The notes under the pieces: generated by a model
What the model was told of the DNA's origin: nothing
The model's database searches: none
The model's input: only the letters and a program-made list of their open reading frames with translations
Source: Luteimonas mephitis DSM 12574
GTDB taxonomy: Bacteria > Pseudomonadota > Gammaproteobacteria > Xanthomonadales > Xanthomonadaceae
DNA length: 64,000 nt
Direction: 5' to 3'
Assembly (NCBI RefSeq): GCF_000422305.1
Contig: NZ_KE383816.1
Span: forward strand, 422,566-486,565
Shown here: positions 53,932 through 63,159 of the stretch, in pieces
Layout: each line of letters starts with the position of its first letter
Position numbering within the stretch: the first letter of the stretch is position 1
Position numbers and translations under genes: made by a program

Positions 53932-54446
53932 GCCGCGCAGTGTATGCCGATGTCGGCAACGCGACCGGAACGGCACGCCCTGCGGCACGCGCCGGTAACC
54001 GAAGCGGTGCGGGCGGTGACGCAGTCCGCGCCAGGACGACTGCGATGGAACGCGCGGCCACTCGTGTCGGGATGACGGCCGTCCACTGCGGCGATGGTCT
54101 TGCGGAACAGCCGCAGTGCGATGCAGGGCCGCGGCCTGCCGAAGCGTTGCTCCGCGCCCGCCCGTGGCGGAACAGTCCACCGGGCCGGCGGGAACTTCTG
54201 CGACCCCTCTTCATCGGATGCCCGGAAGGCGGAAGCACGCACCGTGGCGACAGATCGCTCGAACGCGCCCCACGCGACAGCTCGCACGACGACGCCGGCC
54301 AGCGGACTTCCAGATGCCGCCGTCTTTACACATGGACAGTTCGCGTGCCTGCGGGAAGCACGGACGATCGACTCGACGGAAAACCGGCACACGGCCACGG
54401 GACGGCCGCCCGAACAACGCATCGCGAACCACTGGGAGACAGCGCA
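53932..54446. other. 515-base gap upstream of secreted protein gene
   Basis: No supported gene. A frame ending at 54450 exists but has no ribosome site or recognisable family. The start of the next gene has a GGGAGAC site near 54434-54440. TTTACA at 54325 could be a -35 hexamer but lacks a clear partner. Confidence 0.5.
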
Positions 54447-55043
54447 ATGAATACGATCAGCCCGAAATCCCGGAAACCCCTCCTGCCATGGATCCTGATG
54501 ATCGGCGGACTGGTTCCGGGTCTGGCCGTTGCGGCAACGCCGGCGCAAACGTTCTACATCTACGGACAGGCACAGGTCCTCGAGGGCCACGCATCGTCCA
54601 CCCCGTTCCCCGGGAGCCGCCTGCAGCTCGCCACGCCCTTCATCGGCCAGATGCGCGTCGACCCCGGCTTCACGGACCCTTCCTTCGGTCCGGTGGGGCG
54701 CGTGGCTTCGATCACGGTGAGCTTTCCGCTTCTGTCCGGCGTCCCGCCCTTCAGCGCGATCCTCACGCAAGGCCCCGAGATCAGCGGCATCACGCCGCTC
54801 AAGTACGACGTCACCCTGCGCAACGCGAAAGGCGAGCAGGTGCAGATCCAGTTCACGACCCTGCGATCGCCGGCCACCTATCCCGGCTTCGGCACGCCGG
54901 TGGGTTCGCTGGTCAATTTCGGCGGCGGCTCCTTCATGCAGGGCAGCAACAGCGGGCCTCTTGATGTCGGCTACGGCGACCAGCCGGTTTTCCTGCAGAA
55001 CTTTCGCGGCCGGATCACCGCGTTCCCGCTGCGCCGCCAATAA
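54447..55043 (+). CDS. exported protein of unknown function, cytochrome neighbour
   Basis: A 198-residue protein with a signal peptide ending near AVA-ATP. The mature domain is beta-rich: QTFYIYGQAQVLEGHASSTP, ASITVSFPLLSGVPPFSAIL and NFGGGSFMQGSNSGPLDVGY. No Cys or enzyme motif. It precedes a di-heme cytochrome by 142 bases on the same strand; the two may form an extracytoplasmic redox unit, but only position supports that. Confidence 0.75.
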   Translation: MNTISPKSRKPLLPWILMIGGLVPGLAVAATPAQTFYIYGQAQVLEGHASSTPFPGSRLQLATPFIGQMRVDPGFTDPSFGPVGRVASITVSFPLLSGVPPFSAILTQGPEISGITPLKYDVTLRNAKGEQVQIQFTTLRSPATYPGFGTPVGSLVNFGGGSFMQGSNSGPLDVGYGDQPVFLQNFRGRITAFPLRRQ

Positions 55044-55185
55044 GGCAGGCATGGCGAGGCATGCGTGACCGGCGGCCTGCATGTTCGCGAGCCTGCGCCT
55101 GCGCGCCGGCTGCGCGATCGGATTCGAACGCCGTCGACGCGAGGATTGGACCGTCGCGGCGCCACACACTTCGGAGGGTAAGGTG

Positions 55186-56445
55186 ATGAAGCGGAAAACG
55201 AAGGTTCTCTCGGTGCTGATCGCCGGCAGCGTGTCGCTGTCGGTCGCTTCAGTCGGCGCGATCTACGCGGCGTCCCAGCCGGGCCAGCCACTGGACGCCC
55301 CGGCTCTGGTCAAGCAAGGCCAGCAGGTGTTCCGCTACGACACGTTCGGCGACGAGATCAAGTGGACCGACCAGCTGCGCATGCACGAGGTCATCCGCAC
55401 GCAAGTCAGTCCGATCACGGCGTTGGCGGTCGGCCTGAAGCTCGATATCGAGGCGCTCCCCGATTCGGTGCAACAGGGCATCGTGGACGGGACCATCGAC
55501 CTGGGCGACCCGGCCGTGACGGTTGCCCTGTTGAAGCTCAATGCGGTCGTCGGCCTCAAGGGCACCGTCGAGAACGTGGATGGCGTCGACACCCTGACCC
55601 GGGTCGGCACCACCTGCGCGCTGTGCCACTCGACCGTCGACGACTCGTTTGCACCGGGCATTGGCCACCGGCGCGATGGCTGGCCCAACCTGGACCTCAA
55701 CCCCGGCGCGATCATCGCGCTGTCGCCGGCGCTTTCGGACGCGCAGAAGGCGCAGGCGAATTCGTGGGGGGCCGGCAAGTACGATCCGCGCTGGAACGTG
55801 GACGGCCTGAGCAATCCCGTCGTGATCCCGCCGGCCTACGGCCTGGCCGGGGTGAACAGCGTCGTCTTCACCGGCGACGGGCCCAACCTGTCGTACTGGA
55901 ACCGCTACGTCGCGGTCACCCAGATGGGCGGGGAAGGCGTTTTCTCCGACCCGCGCGTCGGCACCCACCTGGATCCAGCGACCCCCGGGCTGTCATCCGA
56001 CTGGCGCCCCGGCATGGTGGTTGCGAACGGCACGGACGACAAGGTGAGCGGCCTGCTGGCCGCGTTGCAGGCCTACCAGCTGTCGCTTCCCGCGCCGCGC
56101 CCGCCGGCTGCAAGCATCGATATCGCCCAGGCACAGCGCGGCAAGACCGTGTTCAAGACCGCGGGCTGCGCGAGCTGCCACAGCGGCGCGCATTTCACCG
56201 ATGCCAACAAGCGGCTGCATCCGCCGTCGGCCTCCGTCGCAACGGACACGCTCTACGTGACGCGCTCGGCAACCGGGATGTACCGCACCACGCCGCTGCG
56301 CGGCCTGTGGCAGCACGCGCCGTACTTCCACGATGGCTCCGCCGCGACGCTTGCCGACGTCGTGGACACCTACAACACCAAGCAGAAGCTGCAGCTGACG
56401 GCCAGACAGAAGGGTGAACTGGTCGAGTACCTGAAGACGCTCTGA
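55186..56445 (+). CDS. di-heme c-type cytochrome of the MauG/cytochrome c peroxidase group
   Basis: A 419-residue exported cytochrome. An in-frame GTG one codon upstream is possible; CGGAGGGTAAGG precedes. Signal peptide MKRKTKVLSVLIAGSVSLSV. Two heme-binding motifs, TTCALCHSTVDD (about residue 146) and AGCASCHSGAHF (about 327), plus PLRGLWQHAPYFHDGSAATL near the end, match the thiol-oxidase/peroxidase-like di-heme cytochromes. Likely periplasmic. Electron partner unknown. A long hairpin follows the stop. Confidence 0.9.
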   Translation: MKRKTKVLSVLIAGSVSLSVASVGAIYAASQPGQPLDAPALVKQGQQVFRYDTFGDEIKWTDQLRMHEVIRTQVSPITALAVGLKLDIEALPDSVQQGIVDGTIDLGDPAVTVALLKLNAVVGLKGTVENVDGVDTLTRVGTTCALCHSTVDDSFAPGIGHRRDGWPNLDLNPGAIIALSPALSDAQKAQANSWGAGKYDPRWNVDGLSNPVVIPPAYGLAGVNSVVFTGDGPNLSYWNRYVAVTQMGGEGVFSDPRVGTHLDPATPGLSSDWRPGMVVANGTDDKVSGLLAALQAYQLSLPAPRPPAASIDIAQAQRGKTVFKTAGCASCHSGAHFTDANKRLHPPSASVATDTLYVTRSATGMYRTTPLRGLWQHAPYFHDGSAATLADVVDTYNTKQKLQLTARQKGELVEYLKTL

Positions 56446-57008
56446 CCCGGGCCGGGACACCGGATCGGCCGAAGGGCATTCGACGACGGCGCGGCGCCCC
56501 GGGAACACGTCCCGCGGGGCCGCGCCGTTCGTCGTGCATTTCCAGCACCGGCGAGTACGCGCCGGCCACGCGACGCACCGGCATGCGCCACCGCATCGCC
56601 GCCACCACCGTCGGCCGCGGCGATGAAGGACTGAAGATCGAAGCCGAACCGCAGCGACAGGCTTCGCAGGCGGCAACGGATGCGTCCGTGCCGGCCTGGC
56701 GCCGCTGCGTCGAGGCAAGCGCACTGCACCGACTGGCCCGCCGGCACCCGGGCCCGGGCATCGCCGCAGGCGGCGTCCCTGCGAACGCCGTTGCTCCGTG
56801 CGTCGCCATTGCCGGGCGTCGCGCGCCTACGGTTCGCGAACAACCAGCCGCATGTATGGCAATTCGGCGCGCGCAGCGGTGCCTGTCCGCATGCTCCATG
56901 CCTTGATCCGGCGTTCCGGTCGCCGTTTCCCCGCGTTCGTCGCATCCCGCTGCCACTGGCCCGGGGGCATCGCTATCCTCGCCCCATGACCTCCCTGCCG
57001 GCATCGCC
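56446..57008. other. 563-base gap with hairpin after cytochrome gene
   Basis: Positions 56482-56535 form a long hairpin: ACGACGGCGCGG with CCGCGCCGT and CGTCGT, nested around CCCCGGG and CCCGCGGGG. It lies about 37 bases after the stop and may terminate or stabilise the cytochrome mRNA, although no T-run follows. The remaining bases up to 57008 show no gene or clear promoter. Confidence 0.6.
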
Positions 57009-58262
57009 ATGACCGCCTTCTCCTTCGTCGCCCGCCACGTCCTGGCCTGGTGCGTGTTCTACCTGGTGGCGCTGATCCTGTGGTCGAACTTCGGCCTGCC
57101 GGAATTTCCGATCGTGCTGCTGTGGATGATCACGCTCGCCTTCGTGATCCCCGACGTGATCTCGCACATCCACCGCGTGGGCATGATCGTCGGGCGCAAG
57201 CCGACGCCCGAGCAGCTGCGCAACCGGCAGCGCCGGCAGATCGAGGTGCCCTTCCCCGCCGACGAGGCCTTCGGCCTGCTCGACGCCGCGCTGCGCGAAC
57301 TGCCGCGCGCGGTCGACATCGAATCCGCGCCCGGCAGCCTGCGCGTGCGCGCCGGGGTCGAACGCCCCGATCCGTACGGCACGCACAACCGCTTCGACCC
57401 GATGCACTGGCTCGACCGCAAGCTCGGCGGCCGTTACGACGTGGTCGTCGCCACCGTGGCGCCCGGCGGCGACACGTCCAGCGTCACCCTGGCCTGCGAG
57501 CCGGAAAGCGCGGCCTGGACCGACTGGCTGCGCGTCGACCACGGCCGCAACCTGGAAACCACCGAGGCGATCACCCGCGCCATCACCCGTCGCATCGCCG
57601 AGCACCGTCGCGGCGAGAAGGCCGTGGTGCGCGACACCGCCAGCGCCAGGGAGCTGAGCGAGGCGAAGCTGAGCCTGCTCAACGCGCAGGTCGAGCCGCA
57701 CTTCCTCTACAACACCCTGGCCAGCGCGCAGTTGTTGACGCGCAGCGACCCGGCGCGCGCCGACGCGATGCTCGGCCACCTGATCGCCTACCTGCGCCGC
57801 TCGCTGCCGCGCAACCTCGACGGCCAGTCGACGCTGGGCGAGGAGCTCGAACGCGCCAATGCCTACCTGGAGATCCTCAAGATCCGCATGGGCGCGCGGC
57901 TGTCGACCCAGGTCGACGTACCCGAGGCGCTGCACGCGCTGCCGTTCCCGTCGATGATGCTGCAGACGCTGGTCGAGAATGCGATCAAGCACGGCCTGGA
58001 GTCCAAGCCCGGCGGCGGCACCGTCTGGATCCGCGCGGCCAGCAGCGGCCAGGAAGTCTCGGTCACCGTCGCCGACGACGGCCGCGGCTTCAACGCCGAG
58101 AGCAGCGGCACCGGCATCGGCCTGAAGAACGTACGCGAACGCCTGCGCCTGGCCTACGGCAGCGCCGCGCGCTTCAGCATCGCCGCCAACTTCCCCAACG
58201 GCGTGGCCGCCACCATCACCCTGCCGGCCGGCAACGCACAGGAGCACGGCCATGTCGCCTGA
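57009..58262 (+). CDS. LytS/AlgZ-type sensor histidine kinase
   Basis: A 417-residue kinase. One or two N-terminal helices (about 8-50, CVFYLVALILWSNFG and IVLLWMITLAFVIPDV) precede an uncommon cytoplasmic domain (about 70-215, VPFPADEAFGLLDAALREL). The His_kinase core has EAKLSLLNAQVEPHFLYNTL with phospho-acceptor His231, and the ATPase has LVENAIKHG and DDGRGF with GIGLKNVRERL. It pairs with the LytTR regulator, whose gene overlaps its 3' end by 11 bases. Signal unknown. Confidence 0.93.
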   Translation: MTAFSFVARHVLAWCVFYLVALILWSNFGLPEFPIVLLWMITLAFVIPDVISHIHRVGMIVGRKPTPEQLRNRQRRQIEVPFPADEAFGLLDAALRELPRAVDIESAPGSLRVRAGVERPDPYGTHNRFDPMHWLDRKLGGRYDVVVATVAPGGDTSSVTLACEPESAAWTDWLRVDHGRNLETTEAITRAITRRIAEHRRGEKAVVRDTASARELSEAKLSLLNAQVEPHFLYNTLASAQLLTRSDPARADAMLGHLIAYLRRSLPRNLDGQSTLGEELERANAYLEILKIRMGARLSTQVDVPEALHALPFPSMMLQTLVENAIKHGLESKPGGGTVWIRAASSGQEVSVTVADDGRGFNAESSGTGIGLKNVRERLRLAYGSAARFSIAANFPNGVAATITLPAGNAQEHGHVA

Positions 58263-59043
58263 CACCGTCGCGGCTTCGAACCCGACCTGCGTCATCGCCG
58301 AGGACGAGGAGATCCTGCGCACCGCGCTGGAGTCGCTGCTGCGCGAGGCGTGGCCGGAGCTGTCGATCGTCGCCTCCTGCGACGACGGCGGCAGCGCGGT
58401 CGAGGCGATCGCCGAACACCAGCCCGACGTCGCCTTCCTCGACATCCGCATGCCCGGCCTGACCGGCCTGGAGGTCGCGTCGACTGCGGCCGAGGCCAGC
58501 CCGCTGACGCAGGTCGTGTTCGTGACCGCCTACGACCAGTACGCGATCGACGCCTTCGACAACGGCGCGGTCGACTACCTGCTCAAGCCGGTCTCGCGCG
58601 AACGCCTCGACGCGACGGTGCAGCGGCTGCGCGCGCGCGCGGCAGGCGCGCATCCCGATGCCGCCACACTGGCCGCGCTGATCCGGCGGCTCGATGCCAC
58701 CCGCACGCCGGCGACCACGCCGCTGTCGTGGATCACCGCCAGCGCCGGCAAGGACACGCGCCTGATCCTGGTCGAGGACGTGGCCTACTTCCGCGCCGAC
58801 AACAAGTACACGACGGTGATGACCGCCGAAGGCGAGTCGCTGCTGCGCACGCCGATCCGCGAACTGCTGGGCCTGCTCGACCCGGCGATGTTCAAGCAGG
58901 TGCACCGCTCGACCATCGTCAACCTCAAGGCGATCGCCTCGATCAGCCGCGACGACAGCGGCCGCGGCGCGATCCGGCTCAAGCAGCGGCCCGAAACGCT
59001 GGCGGTCAGCCAGCCGTTCATGGCGCTGTTCCGCAACATGTGA
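58252..59043 (+). CDS. LytTR-family response regulator
   Basis: A 263-residue regulator. The receiver has IAEDEEILR, phospho-acceptor Asp64 in FLDIRMPG, a Thr in FVTAYDQYAI and Lys in YLLKPVSRERL. The C-terminal LytTR DNA-binding domain (about 160-263) contains VEDVAYFRADNKYTTVMT and FKQVHRSTIVNLKAIASI. LytTR proteins bind direct repeats upstream of target operons, often for cell-surface functions. It is coupled to the preceding kinase. Confidence 0.95.
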   Translation: MSPDTVAASNPTCVIAEDEEILRTALESLLREAWPELSIVASCDDGGSAVEAIAEHQPDVAFLDIRMPGLTGLEVASTAAEASPLTQVVFVTAYDQYAIDAFDNGAVDYLLKPVSRERLDATVQRLRARAAGAHPDAATLAALIRRLDATRTPATTPLSWITASAGKDTRLILVEDVAYFRADNKYTTVMTAEGESLLRTPIRELLGLLDPAMFKQVHRSTIVNLKAIASISRDDSGRGAIRLKQRPETLAVSQPFMALFRNM

Positions 59044-59128
59044 CACGCACCCTGTGACACGCACGCCCTCCGGACGAACCACTCGACCGTGCCTTCCACG
59101 CTGTCGCGACATCCGCAAGGAGAACCCC

Positions 59129-59515
59129 ATGCGCACCGCCATCGCCACCCTGCTCGCCACGTCGCTGTTGCTGCTGGCCGGCTGCAAGATCGAAGCCGGC
59201 ACCACCACGATCACCAACGTGTCGATCGACGGCAAGGCGCAGAACGTGATGCGCTCCTACGTCAACGGCGGTGCCGGCGACTTCGAGTGCATCAAGAGCA
59301 TCAGCGGCCACTGCCACTACCTGCTGTTCGTGCGCGAATGCGGCAACGACAAGGCTGCCGCCGCCGGCACGCGCTGCGGCATCCGCACCGTGCAGGCCTT
59401 CACCCTCGATGCGGGCACCTCCCGGCAGCTGGCCAACCTGCCGCCGAAGCTGAAGCAGTGCGTCAGCCACGACCGCGCGCCGTCCGCGCCCGATTGCCTG
59501 GCATCGCAAGGCTGA
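59129..59515 (+). CDS. small lipoprotein, Cys-rich
   Basis: A 128-residue lipoprotein with an AAGGAGAA ribosome site. The signal is MRTAIATLLATSLLLLAGCK. The mature part has ITNVSIDGKAQNVMRSYVNG and several Cys (FECIKS, GHCHYLLFVRECGND, TRCGIR, KQCVSH) that may form disulfides. No family recognised. It is downstream of the two-component pair by 86 bases and might belong to its regulon or transcript. A bidirectional terminator follows. Confidence 0.78.
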   Translation: MRTAIATLLATSLLLLAGCKIEAGTTTITNVSIDGKAQNVMRSYVNGGAGDFECIKSISGHCHYLLFVRECGNDKAAAAGTRCGIRTVQAFTLDAGTSRQLANLPPKLKQCVSHDRAPSAPDCLASQG

Positions 59516-59557
59516 TCACGTCGGCACGCTCCCGCCGACCGACCGTCCCGGCAGGAC

Positions 59558-59587
59558 AAAAAAAAGCCCCGCGCAGGCGGGGCTTTT
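59558..59587. terminator. bidirectional intrinsic terminator
   Basis: Eight A, GCCCCGC, a four-base loop, GCGGGGC and TTTT at 59558-59587 make a hairpin with an A-run on one side and a T-run on the other. It serves both the plus-strand lipoprotein and the minus-strand BamE-like gene that converge here. Confidence 0.92.
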
Positions 59588-59606
59588 CCTTGCGACACGC
59601 GATCGC

Positions 59607-60077
59607 CTAGTCGCGATAGCCGCTGTCGTTGCTGTTGTGGATGATCCAGATCAGGTTGCCGCCGGTACCCATCGACTTGCCGGCGAACACCAGCCGGCCC
59701 TGGCCCTTGTAGGCCATCTCGTAGCGGTACTGGTCGCCGCCGAAGAAGAACGGGATGAACGCCTTGCCGGTGACATACGCGCCCTGATCGGTGGGCTCGC
59801 CGATCAGGTCGGTGACCTGCTTCATCGGCATGCCGATCTTGAGCTGGGTGAATTTGCTGCCGGGCGCCGGCTTGCCGGTGATCTCGCCTTCGTAGTCGTT
59901 GATGCCGACCACTTCCTCGCCCCAGCCGGCCTCGACCTGGGAGGAATTGACGACTTCACCCGCCTCGTTCATGCCCGGGCCGACGCCGGACTGCTTCTTC
60001 TTGGCCAGCGCCGACATCGGCGCGGCAGCCACCAGCGCCGACAGCGCGACCGCAAGCAATACATTCTTCTTCGACAT
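59607..60077 (-). CDS. exported BamE/SmpA-like domain protein
   Basis: A 156-residue protein with a signal peptide ending ALA-KKKQ. After a charged linker the motif FTQLKIGMPMKQVTDLIGEP is the conserved start of the BamE-like fold, followed by beta strands (QYRYEMAYKGQGRLVFAG). It is not lipidated, unlike true BamE, so it is a BamE-like periplasmic protein rather than the Bam subunit. Function unknown. Terminates at the shared hairpin. Confidence 0.82.
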   Translation of the reverse strand: MSKKNVLLAVALSALVAAAPMSALAKKKQSGVGPGMNEAGEVVNSSQVEAGWGEEVVGINDYEGEITGKPAPGSKFTQLKIGMPMKQVTDLIGEPTDQGAYVTGKAFIPFFFGGDQYRYEMAYKGQGRLVFAGKSMGTGGNLIWIIHNSNDSGYRD

Positions 60078-60444
60078 ACCTGAAATCTCCATGCTCAGTT
60101 GACCCCCATTCCTGTCATTCACGCCTCCCGCGAGCGTGGCGGTGGGGACTCCGCCACGAATCAAGACGCGGCGCACAGTGTCAACGGACACGCCGGCCGG
60201 CACAAGCACCTTTTGCCGCCGCCGCGGCGCGCTTGCCCCGCTTCCCGGCAACGCGGAAACGGCAGTGCCGCGTCGCCGAAGAGCGCTGCCGATGACTGCT
60301 GCCGATGCACGACGGGACGCCGCGGTCACCAGCCGACGCGGCAGCCGATGCCAGCGCATCGCAGGCGCAGGCGCGCCGCCAGGTGGCACGGGCAACGGCG
60401 CGACATGATAGGTTTCCGCGACTGCCACGCCTTGGAACCGCCCG
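60078..60444. other. 367-base divergent intergenic region, no gene seen
   Basis: This region lies between two divergent genes and should hold both promoters. Open frames in it are GC-biased shadows. No palindrome or clear hexamer pair stood out. Confidence 0.5.
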
Positions 60445-61755
60445 ATGCCCAGCCCGCAGGCCACGCCCCTGACGCCACCGCACGATGAGCCGGCCATGCG
60501 CCGCGCGGTCGGTCGCTGGCAGCTGTACGGGCTGTCGATCAACGACGTCATCGGCAGCGGCATCTACCTGCTGCCTGCCGCCGCCGCCGCGCTGCTGGGG
60601 CCGGCGAGCCTGTGGGCGGTGCTGCTGGCCGGCGCCGCGGTGGCGCTGCTGGTGCTGTGCTACGCGCAGGCGGCGAGCTACTTCGACCAGCCCGGCGGCG
60701 GCTACCTGTATGCACGCGAGGCGTTCGGGCCGTTCGTCGGCTTCGAGGTGGGCTGGATGCTGCTGATCACCCGCGTGGCGAGCGCGGCCGCGCTGTCCAA
60801 TGGCCTGGCCGAGGCGGTGACGCACTTCTGGCCGCACGCGGCCAGCGGCGGGGTGCGGGTGGCGATCGTCACCGGATCGCTGGCGTTCCTCGTCGCGGTC
60901 AACGTGATCGGCGTGCGCGCCGCCGCGCGCACCGGCGTGTTCCTGGCAATCGCCAAGGTGCTGCCGCTGCTGATGTTCATCGGCATCGGCGCGATGTACG
61001 TCGACATGTCGCTGGCCACGCCGCTGGCCGGCCCGATTCCCCTGCGCGACCTGGGCGAAGCGGCGCTGCTGCTGCTGTTCGCCTATGCCGGCTTCGAGAA
61101 CCTGCCGGCAGCGGCCGGCGAGTACCGCAACCCGCAGCGCGACGTGCCGTTCGCGATGCTGCTGATGATCGCCACGGTGACGCTGCTCTATTTCGCCGTG
61201 CAATGGGTGGCGCTCGGCACCCTGCCGGGCCTGGCGCTGTCGCAGACGCCGCTGGCGGATGCTTCGGCACGCTTCGGCGGCGCCTGGCTGGCGCTGGCGC
61301 TGACGGTGGGCGCGGCGGTGTCGATCCTGGGCACCAACAGCAACACCATCATGCTCGGGCCGCGCTACCTGCATGCGCTTGCGATGGACGGCTACGGCCC
61401 GCGCGCGCTGGCGCGCATCCATCCGCGCTTCCGCACGCCCGCGGTAGCGATCGTCACCGTCGGCGTGCTGTCGCTGCTGCTGGCACTGTCGGGTTCGTTC
61501 GTGCAGCTGGCGCTGCTGTCGGTGGTGGCGCGGCTGTGCACCTACATCGGCACGTCGGTGGCGGTGCTGGTGCTGCGCCGCCGCCATGGCCACCGCGAAG
61601 GCGCGCTGCACCTGCCCGGCGGGCCGCTGATCCCGGTCGCCGCGACGCTGCTGTCGATCGGCCTGCTGGCCAGCGCCACCGCGTGGAACCTGCTGGCCGG
61701 CGCGGTGGCGCTGGTGCTCGGTGCGATCGTGTTCACGTTCCGGCGCAAGGCGTAG
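60445..61755 (+). CDS. APC-superfamily amino acid permease
   Basis: A 436-residue transporter with 12 helices. The TM1 unwound region reads LYGLSINDVIGSGIYLLPAA (the GSGI substrate motif). YAREAFGPFVGFEVGW and FAYAGFENLPAAAGE (TM6 region) are typical of amino acid/polyamine/organocation carriers. Substrate not assignable by eye; Glu/Asp- or cationic-amino-acid exchange are possible. Monocistronic; repeats follow. Confidence 0.92.
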   Translation: MPSPQATPLTPPHDEPAMRRAVGRWQLYGLSINDVIGSGIYLLPAAAAALLGPASLWAVLLAGAAVALLVLCYAQAASYFDQPGGGYLYAREAFGPFVGFEVGWMLLITRVASAAALSNGLAEAVTHFWPHAASGGVRVAIVTGSLAFLVAVNVIGVRAAARTGVFLAIAKVLPLLMFIGIGAMYVDMSLATPLAGPIPLRDLGEAALLLLFAYAGFENLPAAAGEYRNPQRDVPFAMLLMIATVTLLYFAVQWVALGTLPGLALSQTPLADASARFGGAWLALALTVGAAVSILGTNSNTIMLGPRYLHALAMDGYGPRALARIHPRFRTPAVAIVTVGVLSLLLALSGSFVQLALLSVVARLCTYIGTSVAVLVLRRRHGHREGALHLPGGPLIPVAATLLSIGLLASATAWNLLAGAVALVLGAIVFTFRRKA

Positions 61756-61783
61756 GGAAAACCCGGACAGCTCGACCGTGCTC

Positions 61784-61930
61784 TCCATCCCCGCGCATGC
61801 GGGGATCCGGGGCCTTGCCCGCTGCTTCAAAGCCTGGCGTCCATGCATTCCCGCACGCGCGGGAACGATGGCGGTTTCCAGGCCATCCCTGCCCGTGCGG
61901 AAACGATGGCGGCTCTCCAGGCCATTGCGG
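61784..61930. repeat. intergenic palindromes and a short direct repeat
   Basis: TCCATCCCCGCGCATGCGGG and its relative CATTCCCGCACGCGCGGGAA (61846-61865) are palindromic units. The 22-base stretch AACGATGGCGGTTTCCAGGC at 61864 recurs nearly unchanged at 61902 (one T inserted, two changes). It lies between the permease and the convergent hydrolase gene. Confidence 0.65.
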
Positions 61931-61957
61931 GACGCCTGTCCCGCAACGGCCGGTGGA

Positions 61958-63100
61958 TCACCGCGGCGGCACGTCGCCGGCGCGCTCGGCAATCGGGCGC
62001 GCGTACTGCACCAGCGACAGCAGGGTCTTGCCGGGCTCCTCGTTCATCACTTCGTGCGCGGAGTGCTCGAACCACACCAGCTGCTTCGAAGGTGCCTGCA
62101 CGCGCTCGAACCATTCTGCGGCCAGGCTCGACGACACGTTGTAGTCGTAGCGGCCGAGCAACAGCAGCAGCGGGCAGTCCAGCCGCTGCACGCGGCCCAT
62201 GTCCAGCGTCAGTGCTTCGGACAGCAGGCGGCTGACCGAGAAATCATTGGCCACCCAGATGCCGGCCACGTCCGCGTCGCGGTATTCGGGCGACAGCGCG
62301 ATCGCCGCGCCCTCAGCCTCGCCGCCGCGGCGGTTGTGGACCATGCCGCCGTAGAAGTTCAGCCACTTGCGCTGCTTCATCAGGTCGGCCAGCGGCACCG
62401 GCGCATCGCCTTGCGCGTAGGGCGCGAGCGACTCGAGGTCGGCGATCGCCTCGGCGTTGCCGGCGCGCCTGGCCTGCTGCAACGTCCATGCCCAGCCGCG
62501 GCGCTCGCTTTCCGGCGCATCGGACACTTGCCCCATGCCGATGTAGGCATGCAGCCACTGCGGCTTCCGCCGTGCTAGCTCCAGCCCCAGATAACTGCCC
62601 CAGGAGTGGCCGAGGACGAACACCTTGTCCTTGCCGAACTCGCTGCGCAGCCACGCCACCATCTCGACCGCGTCCTCGACCATGCGCTCGCGCGTCATCG
62701 TCGGCGCGATCTTCGCCGGATCGTTCTCCACGTAGGTCTTGCCCGCCCCACGCTGGTCCCACTGCACGACGGTGAAGTATTCCTCCCAGCCACGCTGGAA
62801 GTACCAGCTGCTCGGCATCGCCACCCAGCCCGGACCGCCGTGCAGCATCAACAGCACCGGGTTGCGGCGGTCGTTGCCGCGGATCGACACCCACTGGTCG
62901 ATGCCGCCGATGCGCACCTTCTCCAGTCGCTCGACGCCTTCGTCGGTGACGATGCGGCGCATGTCGGCGATGATCTTCGTCGCCTCGGCGCGGCTGGACG
63001 GTGCGACGACCGGCTCGGCCGCCCGGGTGGTGGCGGCGCATGCGGCCAGGCACAGCGCGAGCAGTGCGGCGGCGTGCCGCAGGGCGGGCGCGATTTCCAT
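61958..63100 (-). CDS. proline iminopeptidase-like (S33) alpha/beta hydrolase, probable lipoprotein
   Basis: A 380-residue hydrolase. The N-terminus LLALCLAACAATTRAA suggests a lipoprotein signal (Cys about residue 21). The oxyanion motif LMLHGGPGW and nucleophile elbow LGHSWGSYLG (Ser) are typical of S33 prolyl aminopeptidases. The catalytic Asp (GRYDYN) and His (EHSAHEVMNEEP) follow, and a helical cap (about 195-290) separates the halves. It probably releases N-terminal residues from peptides in the envelope; substrate specificity not proven. Confidence 0.9.
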   Translation of the reverse strand: MEIAPALRHAAALLALCLAACAATTRAAEPVVAPSSRAEATKIIADMRRIVTDEGVERLEKVRIGGIDQWVSIRGNDRRNPVLLMLHGGPGWVAMPSSWYFQRGWEEYFTVVQWDQRGAGKTYVENDPAKIAPTMTRERMVEDAVEMVAWLRSEFGKDKVFVLGHSWGSYLGLELARRKPQWLHAYIGMGQVSDAPESERRGWAWTLQQARRAGNAEAIADLESLAPYAQGDAPVPLADLMKQRKWLNFYGGMVHNRRGGEAEGAAIALSPEYRDADVAGIWVANDFSVSRLLSEALTLDMGRVQRLDCPLLLLLGRYDYNVSSSLAAEWFERVQAPSKQLVWFEHSAHEVMNEEPGKTLLSLVQYARPIAERAGDVPPR

Positions 63101-63159
63101 GGTCGACTCCTTGAAGTTCGGACGCGCATGCTAGCAACCTGGCGTCCGGACCGGACGAA

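Noticed and set aside
54094-54450. 118-codon plus-strand frame ahead of the secreted protein
   Set aside because: No ribosome site, no hydrophobic signal and no recognisable composition. It overlaps the start of a better-supported gene.
56583-56906. Frames in the gap between the cytochrome and the kinase genes
   Set aside because: Arg/Ala/Pro-rich on both strands with no ribosome site or family resemblance. Treated as non-coding.
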